From contig NZ_CP050313.1 of the NCBI RefSeq assembly GCF_011765625.1, forward strand, positions 2,476,501 through 2,540,500: a DNA stretch of 64,000 bases, in the 5' to 3' direction. The notes under the pieces were generated by a model, which saw nothing but the letters and a program-made list of their open reading frames with translations, did no database searches and was not told the DNA's origin. The stretch is from Shewanella aestuarii (GTDB taxonomy: Bacteria > Pseudomonadota > Gammaproteobacteria > Enterobacterales > Shewanellaceae). The stretch's first letter is position 1, and the number at the start of each line of letters is the position of its first letter. This document shows positions 10,456 to 19,112 of this stretch, piece by piece. A program made the translations under genes and the position numbers.

Positions 10456-11469
10456 ATGACTGAAATCACCACATTAAGCCAGTTTCTTAGCACAGCGAAC
10501 ACCCAATTTCAGGTTTATGATTTAGGACGACGTGTGCAAAATATCGATATGATGGCCTTTCATCAAATTGAATCTTTAGCGACCCCCTATCCTTACCCGA
10601 TTCAGGGGCATGCCCATTTTGCTATTGTATTCTGGCAAACGCAGCAACAGCCCTATATTTGGTTTATAAAACTGCCATTAGATGAGCAAGGTTTGCTTTC
10701 TCCGGCCCCAAGGCAGCAATTTATTAAAATGATCCTAGAAGCACTAGGCCGCGATCCAACTCAGCCGCTAACTGAGTATCAACAAGAACAACTCGCTAAT
10801 CATCCTTTTAGCTTCAAGCCTAGCCAACATAAACTGGCTGTATTTAATGCCTTAGTAAAACTACAACTCGGTCAACAAGCATCCAGCCAGTATGAAACAG
10901 CAGCCCAATATGTCTCTGGACAAATGCCTTTAGATCAATGGCAACATCTTGGACTGCAAGGTTTAGCTGATGTCTGTGTAAGAATGAACACTTTTAATCA
11001 TCTTAATGACTTAATTAATTGTTTACCCAAAGCCCCCATTGAAGTGCAAGCTGCACTATGCGAATGCCTTGAACACTTGATGATTGATGAAGCCCTCGCT
11101 AAAGTCTTGTATGACTTATTTGAGCAAAGTGAAATAGCGCATAAAGGTATTTTTTTAAAAGCATTTGCCTCGCATATCAATTTAAGCCGTCTTGCAATTA
11201 AACGGCTTGATGAGCAAGCATTATTAGACGACAACCTTTTAATCACTATTGCAGCCCGTAATTGGTTAGCATTAAAGGATGATGTAACTCGCAAAATTTA
11301 TTTAGAAGCCCTAGCCAAGCAACCCCAGGGGTTCTTTAATCAAATTTTTGCTGATATGGTGGCCATTCCAAGTTTACGAAATTTGCTGCTGGCAGAATTA
11401 CGAAACCCTGAGCGCAGTGCGCAATTATCTCTCGCCATTGGCGGTTTATTTAAGGCTGCAAACATATGA
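10456..11469 (+). CDS. DUF3549 family protein
   Basis: Conserved protein of 337 residues, known from Shewanella and relatives, without assigned function. It opens with TLSQFLSTANTQFQVYDLGRRVQ, typical of the DUF3549 family, and continues with alpha-helical repeat-like sequence to the end. No signal peptide or membrane span is visible. I use the ATG at 10456; an in-frame TTG six bases upstream is also possible. Its stop overlaps the start of the next gene by four bases, so both are translated as a pair. Confidence 0.85.
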   Translation: MTEITTLSQFLSTANTQFQVYDLGRRVQNIDMMAFHQIESLATPYPYPIQGHAHFAIVFWQTQQQPYIWFIKLPLDEQGLLSPAPRQQFIKMILEALGRDPTQPLTEYQQEQLANHPFSFKPSQHKLAVFNALVKLQLGQQASSQYETAAQYVSGQMPLDQWQHLGLQGLADVCVRMNTFNHLNDLINCLPKAPIEVQAALCECLEHLMIDEALAKVLYDLFEQSEIAHKGIFLKAFASHINLSRLAIKRLDEQALLDDNLLITIAARNWLALKDDVTRKIYLEALAKQPQGFFNQIFADMVAIPSLRNLLLAELRNPERSAQLSLAIGGLFKAANI

Positions 11470-11852
11470 TGTCAGATTTTTTATTAATTGTTGCTTTAGT
11501 GGTCGTTGCAGCTTTCTTTTGGCAACTACGCCAAATGGCTGAACTGAGCCGTATGGTGGCGGAACAAGCCTGCAACAAGCAAAAAGTACAATTATTAGCT
11601 GTCGCCATGGAATCAGCTAGGCCTAGTATTGGCGGCCATACAGGTTTATGCTGGCGAGCAAAATTCATGTTTGAATTTAGCACTGATGGCATGAATCAAT
11701 ACAAAGCTCATATTAATATGCATGGCAAAAGGGTAAGTAAAATCGACTGGCCAATATTTCCTGAACCAGAGTGGACTGATGCCCCAACAGCAAGAGGAAA
11801 ATTCGGTGGTTGTGGTTCCAGCCGCAGTTGCAACTCAGGCAAATGCCACTAA
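11466..11852 (+). CDS. DUF3301 family membrane-anchored protein
   Basis: A 128-residue protein of unknown function. A single N-terminal membrane anchor (about 4-20: FLLIVALVVVAAFFW) is followed by a cytosolic domain containing RPSIGGHTGLCWRAKFMFEFSTDG, typical of DUF3301. The C-terminus is rich in Gly, Ser and Cys (GGCGSSRSCNSGKCH), which could bind metal, though that is only a guess. Its start overlaps the stop of the DUF3549 gene (ATGA), indicating translational coupling. Confidence 0.82.
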   Translation: MMSDFLLIVALVVVAAFFWQLRQMAELSRMVAEQACNKQKVQLLAVAMESARPSIGGHTGLCWRAKFMFEFSTDGMNQYKAHINMHGKRVSKIDWPIFPEPEWTDAPTARGKFGGCGSSRSCNSGKCH

Positions 11853-11892
11853 ACGATTAAATATAAATCATCACGAAAATCAAAAAGCAATA

Positions 11893-11927
11893 CAAAAAGA
11901 AAGGCCGCGACATAATGTCGCGGCCTT
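11893..11927 (-). terminator. Terminator of CsrB-like copy 1
   Basis: A 12-bp perfect stem (AAGGCCGCGACA and its complement) with a 3-base loop is followed on the minus strand by TCTTTTTG. It lies 48 bases after the DUF3301 stop and may also stop plus-strand transcription, although the T tract is much better on the minus strand. Confidence 0.88.
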
Positions 11928-12358
11928 CTGTTCTCTTGTTAAGCTTTCCAGCTATTTTTTGTGCTCCCTGCACCATCCATGCGTAAATTTGCTCCTGCAA
12001 CTGTCCGTGCACTATCCTTGATAATCCTTGTACTAGCGTACATTCCATCTTACTCGATTATCCGTTGACCGAGTCTGCTCTATCCTAAGCGTGTCCTGAC
12101 ATCATCCATAAGTATCAATTAAATCCTTTTACGGTAAACAAGGCATCCTGCTTACTACCTGGGTACAAATCATTTATACCTATCCAACCTTAATCCGTAA
12201 TGTTGGCTATTTTACTTAACCTTTTTTGCTTGCCGTGAGTGTTTTTCCTAAACAATAGCAAGTTGTCATCCTTTACATTCCATTCCAACCTAGTATGGAA
12301 TCCAATTAAAAATAGACTTATACACTCCTATTGGCGCTCTCCTTAGCTAAACAAATGT
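11893..12358 (-). ncRNA. CsrB-type regulatory sRNA, copy 1 (CsrA sponge)
   Basis: Predicted decoy RNA that binds many CsrA dimers and relieves CsrA repression. No protein gene fits here, but the minus strand carries about 23 GGA triplets in 400 bases, mostly AGGAT, AGGA or TGGAT in short hairpin-like contexts, which is the CsrB/CsrC hallmark. The 3' end is set by a strong minus-strand terminator (11901-11927 plus T tract). The start is estimated from the conserved ATGATTACAT at 12361-12370. A UvrY-like palindrome lies about 160 bases upstream of that. The 3' part shares GCATGGATGG and GCAGGGAGCAC with copy 2. Exact ends are inference. Confidence 0.82.
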
Positions 12359-12516
12359 TAATGTAATCATCTAAAACAAGCCACCCCTTCCAACAAAGAT
12401 GCAACAAAACCACAACACAACCATTTAAACAAACTCAGCAATAACCGTTACTTTTCAGAAGCTTAAATACTGTCGAAAGATAATTACCATTTACAAAACT
12501 GAATTAACTTACACAT

Positions 12517-12538
12517 CTTGTGAGATATATCTCACAAG
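12517..12538. promoter_or_regulatory. UvrY/GacA-like box upstream of CsrB-like copy 1
   Basis: A perfect 22-bp palindrome whose core reads TGTGAGATATATCTCACA. This matches the TGTAAG-N6-CTTACA type of site bound by UvrY/GacA/VarA response regulators. Its centre is about 162 bases upstream of the conserved ATGATTACAT at the presumed start of copy 1, a distance similar to that known for csrB of enteric bacteria. Binding is inferred, not shown. Confidence 0.75.
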
Positions 12539-12612
12539 CACTATAGCAAAGTGCTATCGGTAAGGTTTACTAGAGTTAATTTCACCTACAGCGCAATACC
12601 TAAGTTGTAGAT

Positions 12613-12642
12613 GTAAAAAGGCACAACCTTAAAGGTTGTGCC
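12613..12642 (-). terminator. Terminator of CsrB-like copy 2
   Basis: A 9-bp perfect stem (GGCACAACC / GGTTGTGCC) with a TTAAA loop is followed on the minus strand by a run of five T, a classical intrinsic terminator separating the two sRNA genes. Confidence 0.88.
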
Positions 12643-13006
12643 CATTTAACACTTATTGTCAGCAATCCTGCTAAATTGGTGCTCCCTGCTCCATCCATGC
12701 GACATGCTATCCTAGCGGTTCCATTTCCATATTTCTCAACATTCCTTTACAGACGTAGGTTGAGTTCAGTCCCTTGTTCAGTCATCCTTTACTGAAAATT
12801 CAAATCCGTTGAATTATCCTTAAGCTTCCTGCTTTCCTATTCCTTTATTCCTTGTGTCAGCTTACGCTTTCACTCTTCCTTGTTTCGGCTATCCATTTGC
12901 CGAGCTTATGCCCTCAATCCTTAGGCGTGTCCTTAAATCATCCTTGAAATTCAGTGTTACGATGCAATGTTTTATCTTCCTGATTAAACATGCTGTATCG
13001 GTGACT
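12613..13006 (-). ncRNA. CsrB-type regulatory sRNA, copy 2 (CsrA sponge)
   Basis: Second predicted CsrA-sequestering RNA, in tandem with copy 1 and on the same strand. About 22 GGA triplets occur on the minus strand between 12660 and 12985, again mainly AGGA or AGGAT, with no open reading frame of note. It ends at a minus-strand terminator (stem 12620-12628/12634-12642, then TTTTT) and starts near the shared ATGATTACAT (13009-13018). A UvrY-like box at 13182-13199 lies about 177 bases further upstream. Primary sequence is diverged from copy 1 except in the 3' block, so the duplication is not recent. Confidence 0.84.
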
Positions 13007-13181
13007 TGATGTAATCATTGTATATCTAAAAAGTTAACTAAAAACACACAAACATCTATTTACAAAAGAAACACAAAAAAAACACCAACCAGTTTTCTTA
13101 ATTAAGTTATTGAATAATATAAATTATTGACAACACCACTGTCATTAGTACACATAATTACTCAATAAAAACCTACAGCAC

Positions 13182-13199
13182 TGTAAGATATATCTCACA
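13182..13199. promoter_or_regulatory. UvrY/GacA-like box upstream of CsrB-like copy 2
   Basis: TGTAAGATATATCTCACA, an 18-bp near-perfect palindrome sharing the GATATATC core with the box of copy 1. It is about 177 bases upstream of the presumed start of copy 2 and just beyond the end of the neighbouring DUF962 gene (13219). Presumed binding site of the BarA/UvrY (GacS/GacA) response regulator. Confidence 0.74.
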
Positions 13200-13218
13200 A
13201 AGCTTTGGGGGAAAGGGA

Positions 13219-13542
13219 CTATTTACGATTATCTTCAGATTTTAAAAACATCTTTTTTAACATTTGAGCATACATAACCCAATCTCCCATAAGGCTGTAT
13301 ATGGGATATCTAAACGTTGCTGGACGATTTTTTTCAAACATAAAGTGTCCAAGCCAAGCAAACCCATAACCAATCACAGGTAACCATAATAACTGCCACC
13401 ATTGTTGGTTAATCAGAGTGTTTATCAACACAACCAAGACAATTGTGCTACCAACATAATGTAAGCGCCGACAAACCGGGTCTTGATGTTGCGATAAATA
13501 AAAAGGGTAAAATGCTTTAAAACTGTCAAACTTTTTGTTCAT
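13219..13542 (-). CDS. Mpo1-like (DUF962) membrane protein
   Basis: Small integral membrane protein of 107 residues resembling the DUF962/Mpo1 family, whose yeast member oxidises 2-hydroxy fatty acids. Visible features are FKAFYPFYLSQHQDPVCRRLHYVGS, two hydrophobic spans (about 30-47 and 52-70) and WLGHFMFEKNRPATFRYPIYSLMGDW with conserved histidines. I prefer the ATG at 13542 because a G-rich ribosome site lies just upstream and the family starts here. An upstream in-frame start at 13590 would overlap the GNAT gene. The substrate in bacteria is unknown. Confidence 0.82.
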   Translation of the reverse strand: MNKKFDSFKAFYPFYLSQHQDPVCRRLHYVGSTIVLVVLINTLINQQWWQLLWLPVIGYGFAWLGHFMFEKNRPATFRYPIYSLMGDWVMYAQMLKKMFLKSEDNRK

Positions 13543-13561
13543 AACCCCCCCATCAATGGTT

Positions 13562-14188
13562 TTATTTGGCATAGAATAAAATCTCACCACTCACTTGACC
13601 AATAGTCACTTCGGCAATACTTTGAAACCCTTGTTGACTAAACACTTTATGATGCTGAGGGTGGTTAACAAATACACCAATACCATCAAGGTTTGGTTGT
13701 TCATCGCACCAACTCAATACCGCTTGAATTAGCTTTGCACCATTTCCTTTTCTCTGCTCACTAGGCGATAAAGCAATAAACTGTAAAATACCGCACTTTT
13801 CTGATGGTAAATGACTTAATAGACAAGACTCCTTTTGCATTAAACCTTGGGTAGATTTCCAACCAGTTCCTAGTACCATTTTTAAACGCCAATGCCAGTA
13901 TCTCGACTCTCCAATTGGAATCTGCGATGTCACAACACACGCCACACCAATGAGTCGCTCACCGTCAAACCAGCCAATTAGAGGCTGTTCTTGCTGCCAT
14001 AATTCATTTAATTCTTCTCGTATTGCGGCTCTAAGTTTCTGTTCATACAGACTTTTGTCTTCACCACCGAAAACATCAATAAAAAAAGGATCATCATGGT
14101 AAGCATTGTAAATAATTGAACTAGCGAGACGTAAATCTTCCGCAGTCAGATACACTGCGCGAAACTGCTCAAAGGTTGGGGTATCCAT
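13562..14188 (-). CDS. GNAT family N-acetyltransferase
   Basis: Cytosolic acetyltransferase of 208 residues, acceptor unknown. The acetyl-CoA-binding loop appears as LSPSEQRKGNGAKLIQAVLSW (motif A), preceded by a strand with ILQFIAL and followed by GIGVFVNHPQHHKVFSQQGF, the usual motif B. It lies immediately upstream of the DUF962 gene on the same strand, with only 19 bases between stop and the chosen start, so the two are probably transcribed together. Confidence 0.85.
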   Translation of the reverse strand: MDTPTFEQFRAVYLTAEDLRLASSIIYNAYHDDPFFIDVFGGEDKSLYEQKLRAAIREELNELWQQEQPLIGWFDGERLIGVACVVTSQIPIGESRYWHWRLKMVLGTGWKSTQGLMQKESCLLSHLPSEKCGILQFIALSPSEQRKGNGAKLIQAVLSWCDEQPNLDGIGVFVNHPQHHKVFSQQGFQSIAEVTIGQVSGEILFYAK

Positions 14189-14354
14189 TTATCGTTGTCC
14201 TTTGACTAATTGATGTTCAGTTCTAACTTAGCAAGTTAACAACTTTGAAACAATCTGCAATTTTATTTCGATGTTCGATTTTGCATTTTTTACGAGAACA
14301 ACCGATACTCAATCAACAATCAAGATTGATTAAAACCGACTGAATGGAAAATAA

Positions 14355-14600
14355 ATGGATACGACTAAAACTAATTTAAACCATTTGTTTCAACAATTAG
14401 GTTTAAGTAATCGTCCTGAAGATATAACTATATTTATCGCGGCACATGCTTTAGATAAACATACTCTGTTGATTGATGCACCATTTTGGAATAGTGCTCA
14501 AAGAACATTTTTGACGGAGTCTTTACAGGAGGACGCCCAATGGTCTGAAGTCATTGACCAATTGGACGTCATGTTAAGGCAGAGTTCAAATAGCGAGTAG
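14355..14600 (+). CDS. DUF2789 family protein
   Basis: Small acidic helical protein of 81 residues with no known activity. The DUF2789 pattern is visible: LNHLFQQLGLSN near the start, FIAAHALDKHTLLIDAPFWNSAQRTFL in the middle, and ESLQEDAQWSEVIDQLDVMLR at the end. It stands between the divergent GNAT gene and the convergent lipoprotein gene, whose stop is four bases away. Confidence 0.82.
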   Translation: MDTTKTNLNHLFQQLGLSNRPEDITIFIAAHALDKHTLLIDAPFWNSAQRTFLTESLQEDAQWSEVIDQLDVMLRQSSNSE

Positions 14601-14603
14601 TGG

Positions 14604-14990
14604 CTAGATATTCTTATAAGCCGTATCACCCCAACCGACTAAAGTATTATTTTTAAAGACAACAGGAGTGCATTCGTTTTTAGTTGTTTTACCATCGCCT
14701 TCCACCCATTGGGTGCGATAAAACAAGACTTTCACTTCCTCTTTAGCATTAGCGTCATTTGCAGACTTGGTAAATGCCTCAGTAAACTCAGCCGCGCCCA
14801 TGATCAATTGCACTTGATCCAACGCCATACCCAAATTTAACTTAGTTAAGTTGTCAATGTTTTTCTCTTGCTTAACTTCCCAGTAAAAGCGGTCTGCGCG
14901 AGACTCATGATCGCCTATATTTATCACACAACCCGTTAAACCTAGAGATAAAGAAGTAATTAGTGCGGCACCCATTAATTTTGATTTCAT
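14604..14990 (-). CDS. DUF3192 family lipoprotein
   Basis: Predicted lipoprotein of 128 residues. An N-terminal signal peptide ends in the lipobox LTGC (Cys21), so the mature protein should be lipidated at the periplasmic side. The body has LNLGMALDQVQLIMGAAEFTEAF and VLFYRTQWVEGDGKTTKNECTPVVFKNNTLVGWGD, resembling the SmpA/OmlA-like fold of DUF3192. Function unknown. It converges with the DUF2789 gene. Confidence 0.84.
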   Translation of the reverse strand: MKSKLMGAALITSLSLGLTGCVINIGDHESRADRFYWEVKQEKNIDNLTKLNLGMALDQVQLIMGAAEFTEAFTKSANDANAKEEVKVLFYRTQWVEGDGKTTKNECTPVVFKNNTLVGWGDTAYKNI

Positions 14991-15166
14991 GTCATGTCCT
15001 TTTTGTTAGAATGTATATTAAAGAATAGCATAAATAGTTAATGCTAATATTTTACTACAAGCTAAAAATATGCCAACTTTTATCTATATGATTTTTAACA
15101 ATAATGCGCAAGTAAGCAACATAGTTAGTGATTCTCACTACTTAAAATTAAGGAAATTCACTAAAA

Positions 15167-15490
15167 ATGAGTTCAATTGAACAAGTGATTGCAGCAGCAA
15201 AAGCTATCGCAACTAATGGCCACACACCCAGCGTTGCATTGATAAAAAGTCGTGTTGGTAAAGTGCCTATGCCATTAATTGTTCAAGGCTTACAGCAATT
15301 TAAAGCCATGCCAAAATCGGAATGGCAAACCATACCCGAGTTTCAGGCACCTGTTACACAACAGGCTTCTCAAGACATGCCATCTATTGAAGAACTGTTA
15401 GCGCAGCAGCAACTCATGGTTGAACAAATCGAAATGTTAATTCAGCGTGTAACATCATTAGAGCAAGTTTTAGCAGGAAAAACTAATTAA
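15167..15490 (+). CDS. Small protein with KfrA-like N-terminal helix-turn-helix pattern
   Basis: Protein of 107 residues. The first 50 residues (VIAAAKAIATNGHTPSVALIKSRVG...MPLIVQGLQQF) have the layout of the KfrA-type or plasmid-replication-region DNA-binding domain. The C-terminal 30 residues (LLAQQQLMVEQIEMLIQRVTSLEQVL) look like a coiled coil. DNA binding is therefore possible but unproven. An AAGGAA ribosome site precedes the ATG. Its stop abuts the next gene (shared base at 15490), so it is coupled to the zinc-ribbon protein. Confidence 0.72.
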   Translation: MSSIEQVIAAAKAIATNGHTPSVALIKSRVGKVPMPLIVQGLQQFKAMPKSEWQTIPEFQAPVTQQASQDMPSIEELLAQQQLMVEQIEMLIQRVTSLEQVLAGKTN

Positions 15491-16263
15491 TGTTTGTAAC
15501 TGAATTACGCTTTGAACCATTTGCCGACACTACGATTACTGCAGCCGAAAAAGCCATTAACCATTATTTGGAAGCCTTACGCGCTAATGGTCAAATCTTA
15601 GGGCGTGAATTTGCTGTCGCCTACAATGATGGTGAGTTTCGCGTGCGCTTAATGCAGCCAGAAAAGACCAGTTTGGCAAATAGGTATAACAGCCCTTGGG
15701 TCAAATCAGCCTTAAAAGGACTCACGGATGCAAAACTGCTCACCCCTCGAGAAAAATTTATAGGCCAAGATATTAATTCAGAAGTCAGCAATACAGAGCC
15801 TGTAAGCTGGCAATTGCTTTATACCAGTTATGTACATATGTGTTCGCCACTTCGCAGTGGTGATAATTTGCTGCCTATTCCGTTATACCAAATTCCTGCG
15901 ACCTTTAACGGCGATCACAAGCGCATCATAAAATGGCAAAGCGAATGGCAGGCTTGCGATGAACTTCAAATGGCCGCAGCCACTAAAGCAGAATTTGCCG
16001 CACTTGATGAAATAAGCGAAGTAGACAGCGATCTATTTCGCCGAGGCTGGGATTTACGCGGAAGAATTGAATACCTGACGAAAACGCCTACCTATTATTA
16101 TTTGTACCGAGTTGGTGGTGAAAGTCTTGCGTCAGAACAAGCTCGAGTATGTCCTAAATGTGGTTCTCAAGAATGGAAGCTTAATGAACCATTATTAGAC
16201 ATGTTTCATTTTCGTTGTGAGCCTTGCAGGTTAATATCTAATCTTTCTTGGGATCACCAATAA
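15490..16263 (+). CDS. DUF2310 zinc-ribbon-containing protein
   Basis: Protein of 257 residues, unknown function, recognised as DUF2310 from its overall sequence. The C-terminus carries a zinc ribbon with CPKCGS near residue 220 and CEPCR about 24 residues later. The remainder is soluble with no signal peptide. The start directly abuts the stop of the preceding small gene, indicating a two-gene operon ended by the hairpin at 16269-16289. Confidence 0.82.
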   Translation: MFVTELRFEPFADTTITAAEKAINHYLEALRANGQILGREFAVAYNDGEFRVRLMQPEKTSLANRYNSPWVKSALKGLTDAKLLTPREKFIGQDINSEVSNTEPVSWQLLYTSYVHMCSPLRSGDNLLPIPLYQIPATFNGDHKRIIKWQSEWQACDELQMAAATKAEFAALDEISEVDSDLFRRGWDLRGRIEYLTKTPTYYYLYRVGGESLASEQARVCPKCGSQEWKLNEPLLDMFHFRCEPCRLISNLSWDHQ

Positions 16264-16268
16264 AGGAA

Positions 16269-16290
16269 AAAAGCGCATTGTGCGCTTTTG
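16269..16290 (+). terminator. Intrinsic terminator after the DUF2310 gene
   Basis: A perfect 9-bp stem AAAAGCGCA / TGCGCTTTT with a TTG loop lies six bases after the stop codon. Confidence 0.82.
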
Positions 16291-16348
16291 TCATCATTAA
16301 ACTTAAGGCGAATCTCGCTCTGAATGGCGCTAGCTCAAAGCTAATCAA

Positions 16349-16998
16349 CTATTTTTTACGCAACAAATATTGCCACATCATCTTAATCCGTTGCCAAATT
16401 CCAGGATGTTGCCACTGAACATCATCATCGACTAAAGGTTTAACAGGTGGTGCAACCCGAGGCGAAATACTTCTGATAAACTCTGCTAATGAATCAGCAA
16501 GCTTTTGCTTTGGTTTGTCACCCGGAATTTCAATCCACACACTACCTGATTCATTATCGACAGTTAGCATTTCATCACCGTCACCCAGCACACCAATAAA
16601 CCATGTGGCTTGTTGCTTGAGTTTTTGTTTCATCATTAGATGGCCAATCACATTTTGCTGCAAATATTCAAAATCTTGCTGGTTCCATGCTTGCAGTAAC
16701 TCCCCCTCCCCCACGGACTGGTGAACATTAAAGGTGCGCTGAAGTATTCACCATAATATTGATTAATATCGGGATGAAGGGTAATTTCCAATGCTTTTTC
16801 AACGTTACTAAAGTGGGATGAGCTTTTTCGCCTAAAAGGACTAAAATAAACAGCTTGATCAGTGTCTTTGTTAAAGTGACCTTGAATACAAGCAGAATCT
16901 TCACCCAATGGATAATAACGTGGTAACTCTGATAGCGCCTCTTCATAAGCCTTCAGATACTGATTTATAAAAATTTCAAGTGCAGATGAGCAAGACAC
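16349..16998 (-). pseudogene. syd: SecY-interacting protein Syd, split by one frameshift
   Basis: Syd binds SecY at the inner membrane and monitors assembly of the translocon. The N-terminal frame (from 16998) gives the expected start with LPRYYPLGEDSACIQG and [23 protein letters not shown]. The frame then fails, and the -1 frame resumes exactly with [37 protein letters not shown] sequence to 16349. The break is in a five-G run (plus strand CCCCC at about 16708-16712); one more G restores a normal protein of about 217 residues. It is divergent from queF, 54 bases away, an arrangement typical of Shewanella. Biological inactivation is possible but a missed base is more likely. Confidence 0.88.
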
Positions 16999-17052
16999 TA
17001 GTTGTTCTCATAGTTTATAATAAAACGATATTTTGACATGGAAACCGATTAG

Positions 17053-17907
17053 ATGACACAAAATCACGATCCTTATAATGATGCAGCAGCACTTAAAGGC
17101 TTAACCTTAGGGCAAGTGACCAAATATCAAGCTGAATATGACGCATCATTGTTGCAAGGGGTCCCGCGTAAACTCAATCGTGACGCTATTGAATTAACGA
17201 GTACATTACCATTTCATGGTACTGATATTTGGACGGCCTATGAATTATCATGGCTAAATAGCAAAGGTAAGCCTATGGTTGCTATTGCCGAGGTGCGCTT
17301 AGACGTAAACAGTGAAAACTTAATTGAATCGAAGTCATTCAAATTATATTTGAACAGTTTTAATCAAACTCGATTTGATAGTGTTGACCAGCTTGAACAA
17401 ACTTTATCTCAAGATCTCTCAACCGTGGCTAATGGTGACGTTAGCGTAAAAGTGATCGAGCCTAAAAGCTTTAACCTTGAACGAGTGGTTGAATTACCCG
17501 GTACTTGTATCGATGATTTAGATATTGAAGTCGACAATTATGATTTTAATCCCGATTTGCTTTTAGATAGCACCGAAGATAAAAATGTCGCTGAAACGCT
17601 CAATTCTAATTTATTGAAGTCTAATTGTTTGATCACTTCACAGCCAGATTGGGGAAGTGTAATGATCCGCTATCAAGGGGCAAAAATAGATCGTGAGAAA
17701 CTTTTACGCTATCTCATTTCGTTCCGTCAGCATAACGAATTTCACGAGCAATGTGTTGAACGAATTTTTGTCGATTTAAAGAAATACTGCAAATGCACCA
17801 AGCTTACGGTTTATGCTCGCTACACACGAAGAGGAGGATTAGATATTAACCCTTATCGTAGCGACTTTGAACATCCACCTGAGTCAAATCGATTAGCAAG
17901 ACAGTAA
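17053..17907 (+). CDS. queF: NADPH-dependent 7-cyano-7-deazaguanine reductase
   Basis: Reduces preQ0 to preQ1 with NADPH in queuosine biosynthesis. The 284-residue length marks the long (YqcD/type II) form with tandem T-fold halves. The nitrile-attacking cysteine is in [14 protein letters not shown], and the substrate-binding histidine and glutamate are in [10 protein letters not shown]. The start ATG at 17053 is the only one that keeps the expected N-terminus. A strong terminator follows 14 bases after the stop. Confidence 0.96.
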   Translation: MTQNHDPYNDAAALKGLTLGQVTKYQAEYDASLLQGVPRKLNRDAIELTSTLPFHGTDIWTAYELSWLNSKGKPMVAIAEVRLDVNSENLIESKSFKLYLNSFNQTRFDSVDQLEQTLSQDLSTVANGDVSVKVIEPKSFNLERVVELPGTCIDDLDIEVDNYDFNPDLLLDSTEDKNVAETLNSNLLKSNCLITSQPDWGSVMIRYQGAKIDREKLLRYLISFRQHNEFHEQCVERIFVDLKKYCKCTKLTVYARYTRRGGLDINPYRSDFEHPPESNRLARQ

Positions 17908-17920
17908 AACTTTAACGAAA

Positions 17921-17957
17921 AATAAATGCCTTTAATTGCAAAATAAAGGCATTTATT
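17921..17957 (+). terminator. Intrinsic terminator after queF
   Basis: A 14-bp perfect stem (AATAAATGCCTTTA and its complement) with a 9-base loop, flanked by A and T tracts; it could work in both directions. Confidence 0.8.
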
Positions 17958-18047
17958 AATGACTTAATCAATCCATTTGGTAAAGTATCATCACATCGAC
18001 ATTCCTTAGATAATTACTACAACATCATTTTACAGAGAAACTACAAT

Positions 18048-19112
18048 ATGTCTGCGGCAGAGAAATCATCGAGAAAATTAAGCTTTTATATTATAGGTAT
18101 CATCCTAGCGATTTGGTTATATAGTCTATGGGCAGATCGCGTCACACCGATGACAGGCGAAGCGAGGGTTCACTCATATTTGGTTAGAGTCGCCAGTGAG
18201 GTAAATGGCAATATTATTGAGGTTAATGTAAAAAATAACCAAGTCGTTAAAGCGGGTGATGTATTATTTAAAATTGACCCACGAAACTACGAAATAGCTT
18301 TGCAAGCAGCACAAGCAAACCTTGACTTAACAGGTCAAAGTTTAGGAGCTAATACTGCTGCGGTCAGTGTTGCCCAAGCAAAAGTTGTTGATGCATTAGC
18401 CGCACGCAACAACGCTAGAGAACAAGCAATACGTATTACAGAGCTAGCCAACCAAGGCGTATTAAGTAAATCAGATCTTGATAATGCCATTGAGTCACGT
18501 GATCGCACACAAGCAAACTTAGAGGCTGCAGAAGCCTCGTTAATGCAAGCAAAACAAAATTTAGGCCCAGAAGGTGAAAACAACCCTCAAATCTTAGCCG
18601 CAATGGCAAAACTCGAGCAAGCTCAGCTTGATCTTCAACGTACAGTGGTTGTAGCCCCATCAAATGGTATTGTATCTAATTTACAACTAACTGTGGGACA
18701 GAAAGCCAGTGTGGGTTCCCCTCTATTGACCTTTATTGACCCACGAGCAGTTTGGATTTCCTCACAAGTTAGAGAAAACTCATTAGAACATATTAAAGTT
18801 GGCAATAAAGTTGAAATCGTCCTTGATGCCCTGCCAGGCAGAGTATTAAATGGCCGAGTGGAAAGTATCGGCTGGGGTACAGGCGGCAGTAATAACATTG
18901 ATCAAGCAACAGGCTTTATTACTGCTGAGACTAAATCACTCAGCGCGCAACGTTACCCTGTCAATATTGTCTTTGAGAATGGCGAAGTGCCACACAATAT
19001 TCGCTATGGCTCACAAGCTACCGTAGCATTTTTTACTGAACAAAGTAGTTTCGGTGAATTATTAGCTAAACTTTGGATTCGTATTGTTAGCGTGTGGACT
19101 TATGTTTCGTAA
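18048..19112 (+). CDS. HlyD/EmrA-type membrane fusion protein
   Basis: Periplasmic adaptor of an export system, 354 residues. One N-terminal membrane anchor (about 11-29) is followed by a lipoyl-like strand (VASEVNGNIIEVNVKNNQVVKAGDVLFKIDP), a long alpha-helical hairpin (about 85-190) and a second lipoyl half (VVVAPSNGIVSNLQLTVGQKASVG). A beta-barrel domain completes it. The stop overlaps the start of the DUF2955 membrane protein by 11 bases, so the pair forms one unit. HlyD/DUF2955 pairs resemble aromatic-acid or drug exporters (AaeAB/FUSC-like); the substrate here is unknown. Confidence 0.88.
   Translation: MSAAEKSSRKLSFYIIGIILAIWLYSLWADRVTPMTGEARVHSYLVRVASEVNGNIIEVNVKNNQVVKAGDVLFKIDPRNYEIALQAAQANLDLTGQSLGANTAAVSVAQAKVVDALAARNNAREQAIRITELANQGVLSKSDLDNAIESRDRTQANLEAAEASLMQAKQNLGPEGENNPQILAAMAKLEQAQLDLQRTVVVAPSNGIVSNLQLTVGQKASVGSPLLTFIDPRAVWISSQVRENSLEHIKVGNKVEIVLDALPGRVLNGRVESIGWGTGGSNNIDQATGFITAETKSLSAQRYPVNIVFENGEVPHNIRYGSQATVAFFTEQSSFGELLAKLWIRIVSVWTYVS

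Noticed and set aside
11779..12021. Plus-strand frame overlapping the end of the DUF3301 gene
   Set aside because: Shifted frame of a recognised gene running through the terminator hairpin; no ribosome site.
11857..12048. Minus-strand open frame of 63 codons within the sRNA region
   Set aside because: It overlaps the terminator and GGA-rich body of the CsrB-like RNA, has no ribosome site and no protein resemblance.
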